Notes: generated by a model not told the origin, from the sequence alone. DNA of 64,000 nucleotides from Chitinophaga qingshengii (GCF_014529935.1 NZ_JACVFC010000002.1:992001-1056000); one strand, 5' to 3'. Counted from the stretch's first letter, positions 53,112 to 62,371 are shown. Translations and numbers: made by a program.

Positions 53112-53570
53112 TCAGGCTGTTGTGCTGATGGATTCCAACGCCTGCAGGATACCATCAGCGCCCGGGTTTTCCCCGATGGGTGACAGATAACTCCACCGGA
53201 TAACACCCTGGTCATCGATAACAAATAGCGCCCGTTGGCTCACGCCATCCTGGTAAACGCCATATAGCCGGGAAACCAATCCTTTCGGTTCAAAATCGGC
53301 CAGCAGATCAAAATGCAGGTTCCGGTCTTTTGTAAAAGCCTTGTGGCACCAGGCGCCATCTACAGAGATGCCCAACAGTACAGCGTTATATCGCTCAAAA
53401 AAACGGAGCATTTCGTTATAGAGCGCCATTTGATCGCTGCATACCGGGCTCCAGTCGGCCGGATAAAATGCCAGTATCACATTTTTACCGCGGAGATCCG
53501 ATAGCGTGACCAATTTATCAGGAGACGCTGCGAGGGTAAAATCGGGTGCTTTATCGCCATTCTGTAACAT
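53112..53570 (-). CDS. Peroxiredoxin (AhpC/TSA, Bcp-like)
   Basis: 152 residues from the ATG at 53570 (MLQNGDKAPDFTL); a longer frame upstream has no peroxiredoxin character. Peroxidatic Cys44 lies in FYPADWSPVCSDQM. It reduces H2O2 or alkyl hydroperoxides. With the DsbA-like protein downstream it forms a thiol-redox pair. Confidence 0.9.
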   Translation of the reverse strand: MLQNGDKAPDFTLAASPDKLVTLSDLRGKNVILAFYPADWSPVCSDQMALYNEMLRFFERYNAVLLGISVDGAWCHKAFTKDRNLHFDLLADFEPKGLVSRLYGVYQDGVSQRALFVIDDQGVIRWSYLSPIGENPGADGILQALESISTTA

Positions 53571-53637
53571 AGACAACAATTTTATCCGGGGGTGCCTAAG
53601 TATAACGTTAATGGCCGGAGAAAGTTGTCCCTCAACA

Positions 53638-53668
53638 AAAAAGCCACGGTGGCGGACCGTGGCTTTTT
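53638..53668 (-). terminator. Rho-independent terminator after the M56 gene
   Basis: AAAAAGCCACGGT - GGCGG - ACCGTGGCTTTTT, a perfect 13-bp stem including A/T runs. It lies 21 bp past the M56 stop and can work in both directions. Confidence 0.88.
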
Positions 53669-53688
53669 GAGTATTATGCGGATGTATT

Positions 53689-55341
53689 TTACTGTGCTGT
53701 CTTTTTGGGTTGTTCTTTGGGGATGAGGTACACAGCGTTTCCCGTGGCGGTATAACCATTTTCTCTTACCACCAATCCTGCCGCTTCACCTTCCAGCCGG
53801 ATATAAATCTTTTTATCAGGGTCGTTATCGTCTATTTTCCGTGCTTTGGCCCTGGCTTTAAGTTCATCTTCTGTTAATACCGCTGCTTTGCCTCCGGAAG
53901 CTCCCCTGCGGAGCTCCTGTACTGCTTTACCTTGGCCCGCTGATTCCCCTGGTGCTTTTCCCTGAACGGAGGTGGCAGGCTCGTAACGTTTTTTATTGGA
54001 AACCAACCAGGCACGGGTATAGACAACGATGACCCCGGCACGGGCTCTTTCCCCGAGTTCGGCGATCATACTACCAGGCATGCGTTCACCTTTGTATACA
54101 CTGACAGACTCGATATCGCCGGGTGACAGTGCAGAGATTTCTGCGCTGCTGGTACATACCTTGTCATTGATGATGTAAATCGGTTCCTGACCATCTGCTG
54201 TCTTCAAGGGTGATTGTCCCGGCTGTATAGTAACCGTTGGTGCTACAACAGTTGCCCTGTCGGCGGACATATTTACGGTAGTGGCAGCGCTGCCATCGGG
54301 TGCGGTTACCTGCTGTACGGTTACTTCAGGTCTTTTCTCTACTACGGTAGCACCCTTGGGGTCTGGGTTGGGATTGGGCCTGACAGCGGGGCTGTGAGAT
54401 CTGGCTCTCCTGGTTTCCAGGATTACCCCAGGTTTTATCGTAGTATCCGCCACTGCGGGGGAAGATTTCCAGGGGCTTACGGAAGCCTTGCTGTAGTTGA
54501 GAGATAACACCAGGCCGCCCACCAAAGCGCCCAATGCCACATAACGCACCAGCTGGATGGTTGATGATTTTTTACTGTTCATCATAATGATCCTGTTTTT
54601 TAAATGTGAGAAATTGAAATTGTTTGCGATGGCCGTCGCATATGGGATCCCACTAACTTTTATCAGACTGTATTGATAAGCTGTTTTGTCGACACCCTGT
54701 TTCAGCAGGTGGCGGTCGGTGATAAACTCCAGGTTTTCGCGGATAGCTGTTTTCATGAGCCAGGCGCCCGGATTAAACCAGTAGAAGATGTTGTTCAGTT
54801 CGCCCAGTATCACGTCGATACTATGCCATTGCTGTACATGCACTTGCTCATGGGAGAGAATGCCGAATCGTTCATCTGGCTGGTGCAGAGATGGATTGAT
54901 ATAGATATAACGGAAAAAAGAAAACGGATTCACCTGTTGTTGCAACGTTCGTACCGGTACGCCGTCTACCGTATCCGGACTGGAACGCCGGTGAATGCGC
55001 CATAATGAAATGAGCTGGATAGCCAGGCGGATGGTCATTACTGCTACTCCTATCCAAAAGAGGTATACCAAAGCAGACCATACCGTGAAACGTTCATCCG
55101 GTACCGTTAGGGCACTCAGATCTGGCAGGTAGGCGATGCCGCCGGCAATGGTTTCGTGGCGGTCCACAAATGCGTTGACAGACACCAGCGGAAACAGCGA
55201 AGAGCAAACAATGCCCGATAACAGGAATACGCGGTTAAGCGTGTAGAAAGTCAGTCGCCGTAAGCCCAGCCGGTAAGCCAGGAAAAACAAGGTGAGCGCC
55301 ACATTGGCTTTGAACAGGTATATCAGTATGGCAGGTATCAT
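53689..55341 (-). CDS. BlaR1-like M56 metallopeptidase with TonB-plug-like C-terminal domain
   Basis: 550 residues. Several helices (residues ~1-115) precede the zinc motif H164-E-Q-V-H168 and the conserved FYWFNPGAWLM, followed by another helix after residue 265. The C-terminal part is periplasmic: a Pro/Thr-rich linker and, at ~385-442, a segment PIYIINDKV...SVYKGE...VIVVYTR typical of TonB-receptor plug domains. M56 sensors cleave a BlaI-type repressor on signal. The repressor gene ends 11 bp upstream, so this is a two-gene sensory pair. No beta-lactamase lies nearby; the two TlpA-type genes upstream are the closest possible targets. Confidence 0.92.
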   Translation of the reverse strand: MIPAILIYLFKANVALTLFFLAYRLGLRRLTFYTLNRVFLLSGIVCSSLFPLVSVNAFVDRHETIAGGIAYLPDLSALTVPDERFTVWSALVYLFWIGVAVMTIRLAIQLISLWRIHRRSSPDTVDGVPVRTLQQQVNPFSFFRYIYINPSLHQPDERFGILSHEQVHVQQWHSIDVILGELNNIFYWFNPGAWLMKTAIRENLEFITDRHLLKQGVDKTAYQYSLIKVSGIPYATAIANNFNFSHLKNRIIMMNSKKSSTIQLVRYVALGALVGGLVLSLNYSKASVSPWKSSPAVADTTIKPGVILETRRARSHSPAVRPNPNPDPKGATVVEKRPEVTVQQVTAPDGSAATTVNMSADRATVVAPTVTIQPGQSPLKTADGQEPIYIINDKVCTSSAEISALSPGDIESVSVYKGERMPGSMIAELGERARAGVIVVYTRAWLVSNKKRYEPATSVQGKAPGESAGQGKAVQELRRGASGGKAAVLTEDELKARAKARKIDDNDPDKKIYIRLEGEAAGLVVRENGYTATGNAVYLIPKEQPKKTAQ

Positions 55342-55352
55342 TGTTCCGGTTT

Positions 55353-55715
55353 TTATTTGTTACCATTTTCGATCATCTTAATGATCTCTTTTAATTCATC
55401 CGGGCTGATTTTTTTCTCCTTTGCGAAAAAGGACACCAACTCCTTGTAGGAGTTTTCAAAGTAATCCTTCACAAAACCACTCATGAATTTGTTTTTATAG
55501 GTCACCTCCTCTATCACCGGCGTATATTCATATACGTTACCCACCTTACGGCTTTCCAGGTATCCTTTTTTCTCCAGGTTTTTGATGGTGGATGCCAGGG
55601 TAGTGTACGGCGGCGCCGGTGCAGGGTGATTCTCCAGAAAATCTTTCACAAACCCCTTCCCTGTTTTCCATATCGAGAGCATCGCTGCTTCCTCCTGTTG
55701 TGTGAGCTTTTCCAT
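55353..55715 (-). CDS. BlaI/MecI/CopY family transcriptional repressor
   Basis: 120 residues: winged helix (residues ~1-75; 'LTQQEEAAMLSIWKTGKGFVKDFLENHP' and 'TTLASTIKNLEKKGYLESRKVGNVYEYTP') and a C-terminal dimerisation region with FMSGFVKDYFENSYKELVSFF. It represses genes until cleaved by the M56 partner. Two palindromes of TACGAA-N3-TTCGTA stand just upstream and are the obvious autoregulatory operators. Confidence 0.93.
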   Translation of the reverse strand: MEKLTQQEEAAMLSIWKTGKGFVKDFLENHPAPAPPYTTLASTIKNLEKKGYLESRKVGNVYEYTPVIEEVTYKNKFMSGFVKDYFENSYKELVSFFAKEKKISPDELKEIIKMIENGNK

Positions 55716-55733
55716 ATAGTGCTATTTGTTATC

Positions 55734-55767
55734 TACGAATGTTTCGTAAATCTACGAAAGTTTCGTA
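55734..55767 (-). promoter_or_regulatory. Double operator of the BlaI-type repressor
   Basis: TACGAA-TGT-TTCGTA (55734-55748) and TACGAA-AGT-TTCGTA (55753-55767), centres 19 bp apart. The first ends 19 bp before the repressor ATG. Paired palindromes of this kind are the classical arrangement for BlaI/MecI dimers. A weak -7-like TAGATTTA lies between them on the minus strand. Confidence 0.8.
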
Positions 55768-55954
55768 ACTAAAGAAATATTTTTTTGGAAGAAGGAAAAT
55801 TTAGCCCGTAAGTAGTTAATTATCAATATAAAATAAAAAAGGATTGGCTTAAAAGGAATGGCTCGTTGCGATTCAGGCATTGTTTGGGGTGTCCGGGCAA
55901 ATAAATGATCTAACCGTATCTCCTGGGCTTCGTGTATCGATACCCGTATCCAAA

Positions 55955-55985
55955 ATACAAAGGGCTGACCAACCGGCCAGCCCTT
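55955..55985 (-). terminator. Terminator after the first TlpA-type gene
   Basis: Minus strand AAGGGCTG ... CAGCCCTT (8-bp stem plus two inner pairs past one mismatch), followed by TGTATTTTGG. 31 bp past the stop at 56016. Confidence 0.65.
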
Positions 55986-56015
55986 GCTATACTTTGTTTT
56001 AAACCTTCTGATGCA

Positions 56016-57155
56016 TTAAGGCAATACCTCAGCTAATTTCTTTTCGAGGTCTTCGCCGCGCAGGTTTTTAGCGACGATCTTTCCTTTGGGATCGATCAGC
56101 ACGTTCTGCGGGATGGCGCGTACGCCGTACAGTTCAGCAGCTGCATTTTTCCAGCCTTTCAGGTCGGAAACATGTGTCCAGGTGAGTTTGTCGGCTTCTA
56201 CAGCAGCCAGCCATTTGTCTTTTTTATCATCGAGGGAAACACCCAGGATTTCAAAACCTTTGTCTTTGAATTTGCCATATGCTTTTACCACGTTCGGGTT
56301 TTCAGCACGGCAGGGACCGCACCAGCTGGCCCAGAAATCAACCAGTACATATTTTCCACGGAAGGAAGAGAGGTTGATATCTTTACCGTTGGCATCGGCT
56401 TGTGCAAACTCGATAGCAGATTGACCTACCGCTGTTTTGCGGGCAGATTCCAGGCGTTTGGCGAACTCTTTACCGGAAGGAGAGTTTTTTGCTTCCTTGC
56501 CCAGTTTTTTAAACAGGGGAGTTACTTCGTCTGGTTTGACATCATAGCCAGCTACCTGGTTCAGCACATACAGTGCGATAGGAGAGCCGGTGTTTTTAGC
56601 GAAAAAGTCGTTTTCGATTTTTTTCTCTTCAGCGTCCAGTGCGTCGAAGGAAGCATCCAGTTTTTTCAGCCCTTCTTCGTCTTTATTTTTGGCAAGTTCG
56701 CGGTACTGCTGCTGCAGCGCGGCGCCTTTTTCGTTCACATCTTTCAGTTGTTCCTGCAGCTTTTTATAATCTTCGTTGGCACGGGAACCACTTACACTGG
56801 CCTTGCTGATGGAATCGGTAGTGGTTACTACGATGGTACCTTTATCCAGAAATACGGCCAGCATATCCCGGCCCATAGACATCGGTTTTTCACCACTGCG
56901 TTGTACCAGCATGAGACTAGCCAGTAACGGCTCTTCCAGGCTACCGGAAAGGGTGAATTTACCATCTTTTATTTGTGCACTGTCGGTAACCCATTCACCG
57001 CCCTTACGCATTCTCAGGAAGATGGTGGCTGGCTTTTGCTGCTGGGAAATAGTTCCCTGGATAGTGAACGGTTTGCCTGCACCCGCCTTTTTATCCTGGG
57101 CGGACAACGCTACAGCTGGCATCAGTAGGGCGATCCCTACAACATATTTCTTCAT
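56016..57155 (-). CDS. TlpA-type thioredoxin-fold lipid-side oxidoreductase with DUF4369 domain
   Basis: 379 residues. Signal peptide MKKYVVGIALLMPAVALSAQ, then a DUF4369-type beta domain (~28-130), a coiled-coil linker rich in Lys/Glu/Gln (~125-180), and a TlpA/ResA thioredoxin domain with W278-CGPC. The periplasmic location and WCGPC site indicate a thiol reductase or oxidant for exported proteins. It is a close paralogue of the next gene upstream (74 bp apart). Confidence 0.9.
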   Translation of the reverse strand: MKKYVVGIALLMPAVALSAQDKKAGAGKPFTIQGTISQQQKPATIFLRMRKGGEWVTDSAQIKDGKFTLSGSLEEPLLASLMLVQRSGEKPMSMGRDMLAVFLDKGTIVVTTTDSISKASVSGSRANEDYKKLQEQLKDVNEKGAALQQQYRELAKNKDEEGLKKLDASFDALDAEEKKIENDFFAKNTGSPIALYVLNQVAGYDVKPDEVTPLFKKLGKEAKNSPSGKEFAKRLESARKTAVGQSAIEFAQADANGKDINLSSFRGKYVLVDFWASWCGPCRAENPNVVKAYGKFKDKGFEILGVSLDDKKDKWLAAVEADKLTWTHVSDLKGWKNAAAELYGVRAIPQNVLIDPKGKIVAKNLRGEDLEKKLAEVLP

Positions 57156-57229
57156 TGGTTTTTAATTTTTGAACGAATAACAAATTTGATGAATCAGGCG
57201 CGTATTGTCAACCTGATTTTGATAAGCGG

Positions 57230-58312
57230 CTATTTCAGGATTTCCTGGAGCTTTTGTTCCAGTTCTTCTCCCCGCAGGTTTCGGGCGATGATAGTGCCAT
57301 CGGGGCCGATCAACATGTTCGCAGGGATGGATTGTATACCGTACTGCACCGCTACTTCATTGCCCCAGCCTCTCAGATCAGACACCTGTGTCCAGGCAAG
57401 CCCATCCTGCTTAACGGCCCGCAGCCAGCGTTCCCGGTCGTTATCGAGGGATACGCCCAGGATGGTGAAGTTTTTACTTTTATACTTGTTATAAGCTTTT
57501 ACAACATTGGGATTTTCCTGCCTGCAGGGACCGCACCAGCTGGCCCAGAAGTCCACCAGCACATATTTCCCTCTGAAAGAAGAAAGTTTTACCGGGTTAC
57601 CCTTTTCATCTTCCTGGGAAAAATCATCCGCAGGAATATTCAGGGCATTGGCTTTCAGGCTTTTTATGTAGGCGGTAACACTGTTGCCATAAGCGCTTTC
57701 CTGGACAGATTTGTCGAGGGAATTAAACAGCTGCTGGAATTCAGCCGGCTCCACGCGGGAACGCAGCTCATTCATCATCAGCCAGATGCTGGCAAGACTT
57801 TTAGGATGTGTTTTGATAAATTCCGTACCGGTTTTAACGATATCCTGGTTGAACTTATCCGCTTTATTGCGGAAAGCTTTCTTCGCCGGCTCGTCTTCCG
57901 GATGAATCTCGCGGGCTTCCTGATTGAGGTCCTGCGCCCTTTTAATCAACGGATCAAAGGCTTTCTGGTACGCCTGCATCGCAACGGTATTGTCGTTTCC
58001 CTTTACGGCAGACGCCAGTGGATAAGTGGTAGTAGCGGTGGTGAAATGAATCGGTTCACCACCGGAGACAAACAGCATGGGATAATTCACATCCTGTAAA
58101 ATCAGCGCGTATACAGACGGTTCCTTACCAGCTTTTACCTTGAAGGTGAACTGCTCGTTTTGGATGGTCACGGAGTCATCCGGGTTATTGTCCTGGTCGT
58201 CGAACAGGTATATTTTCTTGCCATTTGCTCCTTTCACAATACCGGACACCTGCTGGGCATAAACACTTGCAGATAACAAAGCACCCGCGGCTAACAGGAA
58301 AATTCCTTTCAT
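57230..58312 (-). CDS. TlpA-type thioredoxin-fold protein, paralogue of its neighbour
   Basis: 360 residues. Signal peptide MKGIFLLAAGALLSASVYAQ, a DUF4369-like N-terminal domain (QQVSGIVKGANGKKIYLFD) and a TlpA domain with WCGPC at 259-263. The C-terminal halves of the two genes share long identical runs (SFRGKYVLVDFWASWCGPC), so they are a tandem duplication. In Bacteroidota such proteins often accompany a BlaI/M56 pair. Confidence 0.9.
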   Translation of the reverse strand: MKGIFLLAAGALLSASVYAQQVSGIVKGANGKKIYLFDDQDNNPDDSVTIQNEQFTFKVKAGKEPSVYALILQDVNYPMLFVSGGEPIHFTTATTTYPLASAVKGNDNTVAMQAYQKAFDPLIKRAQDLNQEAREIHPEDEPAKKAFRNKADKFNQDIVKTGTEFIKTHPKSLASIWLMMNELRSRVEPAEFQQLFNSLDKSVQESAYGNSVTAYIKSLKANALNIPADDFSQEDEKGNPVKLSSFRGKYVLVDFWASWCGPCRQENPNVVKAYNKYKSKNFTILGVSLDNDRERWLRAVKQDGLAWTQVSDLRGWGNEVAVQYGIQSIPANMLIGPDGTIIARNLRGEELEQKLQEILK

Positions 58313-58469
58313 TATAATTTATTTTAATTAATTAGTAGGGCCGTAATTTACAACAAATACAAAATACGAAAAGCGAATTACGAACAGCGCACTAAATATA
58401 CACAAAAAACACCATGTATATTCCCCGTACTCCGTTGATAATTCGCTATTCACAGCAGCCTGGAGGCTG

Positions 58470-59063
58470 TTATTTATGTCTTTCTTTTAACACCTTTATA
58501 ACGTCTGCCAGGGTAAAACCTTTAGCCTGCAAGAGTACCAGGTAGTGAAACAACAGATCGGCCGATTCATTGAGAAATAGCTCGTCATTATCGTCTTTGG
58601 CTTCGATCACTACTTCCACGGCTTCCTCTCCTACTTTCTGCGCTACTTTGTTGATTCCCCTGGTAAAGAGCTGGGACGTATAGGATTTATCGGAAGGATT
58701 GTTTTTCCGGTCGGTGATAATGCTTTCGAGACGTGCCAGGAAATCGTTGCTGGTGTTGACTTCATTCCAGCAGGTATCTGCGCCGGTATGGCATACCGGT
58801 CCTACGGGATTAGCCTTGATGAGGATGGTATCAGAATCACAGTCTACTTTCAGGTCCTGCAACAGCAGGAAGTTACCACTCTCCTCTCCTTTTGTCCACA
58901 GGCGTTTTTTAGAACGGCTGTAGAAGGTTACTTTGTTGTCAGCCAGGGTTTTGTCCAGTGCTTCGCGGTTCATGTAACCGAGCATCAGCACCTTGCCGGT
59001 AGCGGCATCCTGGATGATGGCCGGAACCAGGCCATCGGCCGATTTTTCAAAATCTATCTGCAT
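58470..59063 (-). CDS. hisIE: Bifunctional phosphoribosyl-AMP cyclohydrolase / phosphoribosyl-ATP pyrophosphatase
   Basis: 197 residues from the ATG at 59063; a TTG five codons earlier is less likely. HisI part (1-~110): FYSRSKKRLWTKGEESGN and the metal site DCDSDT ... CHTGADTCW. HisE part (~115-197): RGINKVAQKVGEEAVEVVIEA. It catalyses steps 2 and 3 of histidine synthesis. It is the last gene of the trp-his run and starts 21 bp after hisF. Confidence 0.95.
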   Translation of the reverse strand: MQIDFEKSADGLVPAIIQDAATGKVLMLGYMNREALDKTLADNKVTFYSRSKKRLWTKGEESGNFLLLQDLKVDCDSDTILIKANPVGPVCHTGADTCWNEVNTSNDFLARLESIITDRKNNPSDKSYTSQLFTRGINKVAQKVGEEAVEVVIEAKDDNDELFLNESADLLFHYLVLLQAKGFTLADVIKVLKERHK

Positions 59064-59084
59064 GATTAGCAATTTCAACGATGG

Positions 59085-59840
59085 TTAAAACCGAACATTC
59101 ACACCTTTTCCGTACAGGAAGGTTTTAAGCGCCGGTATTTCAATTTCTTTATAGTGGAAGATGCTGGCAGCCAGGGCCGCATCGGCCTGTGCGTTTTCAA
59201 ATACCTCCACAAAATGTTCCATGGTACCGGCGCCGCCGGAAGCGATTACCGGCACATGCAGGTTTTGCGCCAGTTGACCGGTAATATCCTGTGCAAAGCC
59301 CTGTTTGGTACCGTCGTTATTCATGGAGGTAAGCAGGATCTCTCCCGCGCCACGGTCCACCGCTTCTTTGGCCCAGTCAAATGCTTTGCGGTCTGTTTTT
59401 ACCCGGCCACCGTTCAGGTATACGTACCAGTCACCATCTTCAAAACGGGTGTCAATAGCCAGCACGATACACTGACTGCCAAACTCCCGGGCCAGGGTGT
59501 CTACCAGGCCGGGATTTTTAAATGCAGCCGTATTCACAGAGATCTTATCTGCACCGGATTGCAGCAGTACGTTCACATCCTCTACTTCGGCGATGCCGCC
59601 GCCTACGGTAAACGGAATGTTCACATGCCGGGCAATACGGGTCACCAGTTCGGCCAGTGTTTTTCTTCGTTCATTCGTTGCCGTTATATCCAGGAACACC
59701 AGTTCATCTGCGCCCTGGGAGGCATATAGCGCACCCAGTTCAATGGGATCGCCTGCATCCCGGATATTTTCAAAATTAATACCTTTCACGGTACGGCCGT
59801 CTTTGATATCCAGACAGGGTATGATACGTTTGGTCAGCAT
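59085..59840 (-). CDS. hisF: Imidazole glycerol phosphate synthase, cyclase subunit
   Basis: 251 residues, (beta/alpha)8 barrel. IIPCLDIKDGRTVKG with the catalytic Asp, VLAIDTRF with the second Asp and the phosphate loops FTVGGGIAEV and IASGGAG are all present. It makes IGP and AICAR with the glutaminase HisH, whose gene lies two genes upstream. Confidence 0.96.
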   Translation of the reverse strand: MLTKRIIPCLDIKDGRTVKGINFENIRDAGDPIELGALYASQGADELVFLDITATNERRKTLAELVTRIARHVNIPFTVGGGIAEVEDVNVLLQSGADKISVNTAAFKNPGLVDTLAREFGSQCIVLAIDTRFEDGDWYVYLNGGRVKTDRKAFDWAKEAVDRGAGEILLTSMNNDGTKQGFAQDITGQLAQNLHVPVIASGGAGTMEHFVEVFENAQADAALAASIFHYKEIEIPALKTFLYGKGVNVRF

Positions 59841-59852
59841 ACAGTCAATGTT

Positions 59853-60992
59853 TTAGAGGAATGATTTTAATTCCGCCGTTGATATTTTTCCTTCGTAGAT
59901 CGCTTTGCCGATGATGACGCCATGGCAACCTATTTCCTGCAGTGCAGCCACATCCCCGATATTGCTCACACCACCGCTGGCTACAAAGTTAATATGGGGG
60001 AACTCTCCCAGTATTTTTTTATAGAGATCGATGGAAGGGCCTGCCAACAGGCCGTCCTTTGCGATATCGGTACAGAAGATATGTTGCACCCCTTTCTCCA
60101 CATTGGAAGCCAGGAAATCGAAGACAGACAGGCCGGTGGTTTCCAGCCATCCGCCTACCGCGATCTTTTCGTCTTTCACATCAGCGCCGAGGAAAATTTT
60201 ATCGGCCCCGTAACGTTGTACCCAGCTGAAAAACAGTTCCGGCGATTTCACCGCCATGCTGCCGATAGTAGCCAGCGCCGCTCCACATTCATATACGATA
60301 TCCAGGTCCTTGTCAGTTTTGATACCGCCGCCAAAATCTGTTACCAGGGATGTTTTACCGGCGATATTCTCCAGCACTTTCCAGTTTACCACGGCGCCTT
60401 TTTTGGCACCGTCGAGATCTACCAGGTGAAGGCGGCGAACGCCCAGCGCTTCAAACTCTTTGGCCACTTCCAGCGGATGTTCGTTGTACACCTTTTGCTG
60501 GTTGTAGTCGCCCTGCGTGAGGCGTACACATTTACCACCGATGATATCGATAGCGGGAATCACCTCAAAACGTTTGGCTGCCGGTGGCGTTAATGCTATT
60601 TCCATGCGGATGAAATTAATACCGTCTTTTATAAAATAATTGCCCCGGGTGGTATACCCGAGGCGCTCGTAAAAAGATACTGCCGTGTCACGGGCGTTGC
60701 ACCAGAGGAGTTTGATATTTTCTTTCCGGCAGATGTCTGACAGGTGCGCCAGGATGGCTTTCCCATAGCCTTTCCCCTGGGCAGCAGGCAGGGTGGCCAG
60801 TTTGCGGAACTGGGCCTCGCTTTTTCCGGGGAACAGGGATACGACTGTGAGCAACTGCCCACCTTCGAACACGCCGAAGTGCAGGCCGTCAGCATCATGA
60901 TCTACCTTTACAGCTTCCAGCGATGCCTGCGGATACAATACATCCCGGCGCAACTGTAAGGTATCATCTGCACTAATCCTTCTGATTTGCAT
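59853..60992 (-). CDS. hisA: GNAT acetyltransferase - HisA fusion
   Basis: 379 residues in one frame. Residues 1-~132 are a GNAT domain with the acetyl-CoA loop AAQGKGYGKAIL and NARDTAVSFYERLGY. Residues ~140-379 are a full phosphoribosylformimino-AICAR-P isomerase: VIPAIDIIGGKCVRLTQGDY, LVTDFGGGIKT, CTDIAKDG and FVASGGVSN. HisA is normally ~240 residues alone. An in-frame ATG (MEIALTPP, about residue 129) could give free HisA from the same message. The acetyltransferase substrate is unknown. Confidence 0.93.
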   Translation of the reverse strand: MQIRRISADDTLQLRRDVLYPQASLEAVKVDHDADGLHFGVFEGGQLLTVVSLFPGKSEAQFRKLATLPAAQGKGYGKAILAHLSDICRKENIKLLWCNARDTAVSFYERLGYTTRGNYFIKDGINFIRMEIALTPPAAKRFEVIPAIDIIGGKCVRLTQGDYNQQKVYNEHPLEVAKEFEALGVRRLHLVDLDGAKKGAVVNWKVLENIAGKTSLVTDFGGGIKTDKDLDIVYECGAALATIGSMAVKSPELFFSWVQRYGADKIFLGADVKDEKIAVGGWLETTGLSVFDFLASNVEKGVQHIFCTDIAKDGLLAGPSIDLYKKILGEFPHINFVASGGVSNIGDVAALQEIGCHGVIIGKAIYEGKISTAELKSFL

Positions 60993-60993
60993 C

Positions 60994-61587
60994 CTATAAA
61001 TTCAAAAAGTTTTCAATGATACGGGAGCCGTGTTCCGCCGATTTTTCCGGGTGGAACTGCACCGCGTAAAAATTATCTTTCTGCAGGGCCGCACTGTAGT
61101 TGATCACATAGTTGGTGATGGCTACGGTATCAGCGCCCAGCGCTGCATAATAGCTATGCACAAAGTACATGTAGGAATTCTCCGGTACATGTTCAAACAT
61201 TACGCTGTGTAAACCGGTAATATTGTTCCAGCCTATCTGCGGTATTTTCAGCAGGTTTTCCACCGGAGAAGTGAAACGTTTTACCTCCAGGTCAAAAACA
61301 CCGATACAGGTTGTATCGTTTTCTTCCGAATGGCGGCATAACAGCTGCATACCCAGGCAAATGCCCAGGACAGGCTGTTTCAGGCCGGCAATCAGCTGGT
61401 CCAGCTTACGTTCCTTCAGATACTGCATGGCCGTGCTGGCTTCGCCTACTCCCGGGAAAATTACCCTGTCGGCCGACATGATTTCTTCCGGGTTGTCCGT
61501 TACGATACCGTTCACGCCTAAACGTTCCAGCGCAAACTGTACGGAGCGGATATTACCGGCATTGTATTTTATGATGGCTGTTTTCAT
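60994..61587 (-). CDS. hisH: Imidazole glycerol phosphate synthase, glutaminase subunit
   Basis: 197 residues, class I glutamine amidotransferase: PGVGEAS, nucleophile Cys in GICLGMQLL and the His-Glu pair in FHPEKS. It delivers ammonia to HisF. The start is 2 bp after the trpA stop, so the histidine genes are coupled to the tryptophan genes. Confidence 0.96.
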   Translation of the reverse strand: MKTAIIKYNAGNIRSVQFALERLGVNGIVTDNPEEIMSADRVIFPGVGEASTAMQYLKERKLDQLIAGLKQPVLGICLGMQLLCRHSEENDTTCIGVFDLEVKRFTSPVENLLKIPQIGWNNITGLHSVMFEHVPENSYMYFVHSYYAALGADTVAITNYVINYSAALQKDNFYAVQFHPEKSAEHGSRIIENFLNL

Positions 61588-61589
61588 AA

Positions 61590-62363
61590 TCAGTTTTTGA
61601 TAGCGCCGATAAAAGTACGAACTGAACTGTCAATATCCTTGCTTTGTTCAATTGCTTTGATAAAAGCCGTACCGATAATAGCGCCGTTGGTATAACGGCA
61701 GGCGGTGTCGAAAGTGGCTTTGTCTTTAATCCCAAATCCAATGAGCACCGGGTTTTGCAGTTTCAGTTGCTGCAAACGCTCGAAATAAGCCTGCTGGTGA
61801 GACATGTCTTTGTCTTTACCGGTAGTGGAAGACGAAGACACGGCATACAGGAAACCTTTGCTGAGACTATCCAGTTTATGAATACGGGCCTCGGTGGTTT
61901 CCGGCGTTACCAGGAAAATAAGGTGTACATTATATTTTTCAAACACCGCTTTATAGTCTGCTTCGTATTCCGCCATGGGCAGGTCCGGCAGGATAATGCC
62001 ATCCACGCCTACTTCCGCACATTTTTTCACAAAGGCTTCCACGCCGTACAGCAACACAGGATTTAAATAACCCATGAGGATAACGGGAACGTGTATACGA
62101 TCTCTGAAACCATCCAGTTGTTCAAAGAGTTTATGCAGGCTCATACCATTTTTCAGCGCGCGGGTACCGCTATCCTGGATCACGGGGCCATCGGCCAGCG
62201 GATCGGAGAAAGGCATGCCCAGCTCTATGAGGTCTGCGCCATGTTGTTGCAGGGCCGTCATCACCGGCAGGGTGTCGTTGAGTTCCGGGAAACCGGCAGT
62301 GCAATATATATTCAAAACGCCATGTTGTTTGGCAGCAAACAATTGGTCAATACGGTTTTGCAT
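61590..62363 (-). CDS. trpA: Tryptophan synthase alpha chain
   Basis: 257 residues. LIELGMPFSDPLADGPVIQ holds the catalytic Glu and Asp; GYLNPVLLYGVEAFV and GFGIKDKATF complete the family pattern. It cleaves indole-3-glycerol phosphate to indole for TrpB, encoded 8 bp upstream. Confidence 0.96.
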   Translation of the reverse strand: MQNRIDQLFAAKQHGVLNIYCTAGFPELNDTLPVMTALQQHGADLIELGMPFSDPLADGPVIQDSGTRALKNGMSLHKLFEQLDGFRDRIHVPVILMGYLNPVLLYGVEAFVKKCAEVGVDGIILPDLPMAEYEADYKAVFEKYNVHLIFLVTPETTEARIHKLDSLSKGFLYAVSSSSTTGKDKDMSHQQAYFERLQQLKLQNPVLIGFGIKDKATFDTACRYTNGAIIGTAFIKAIEQSKDIDSSVRTFIGAIKN

Positions 62364-62371
62364 ACTCCAAT

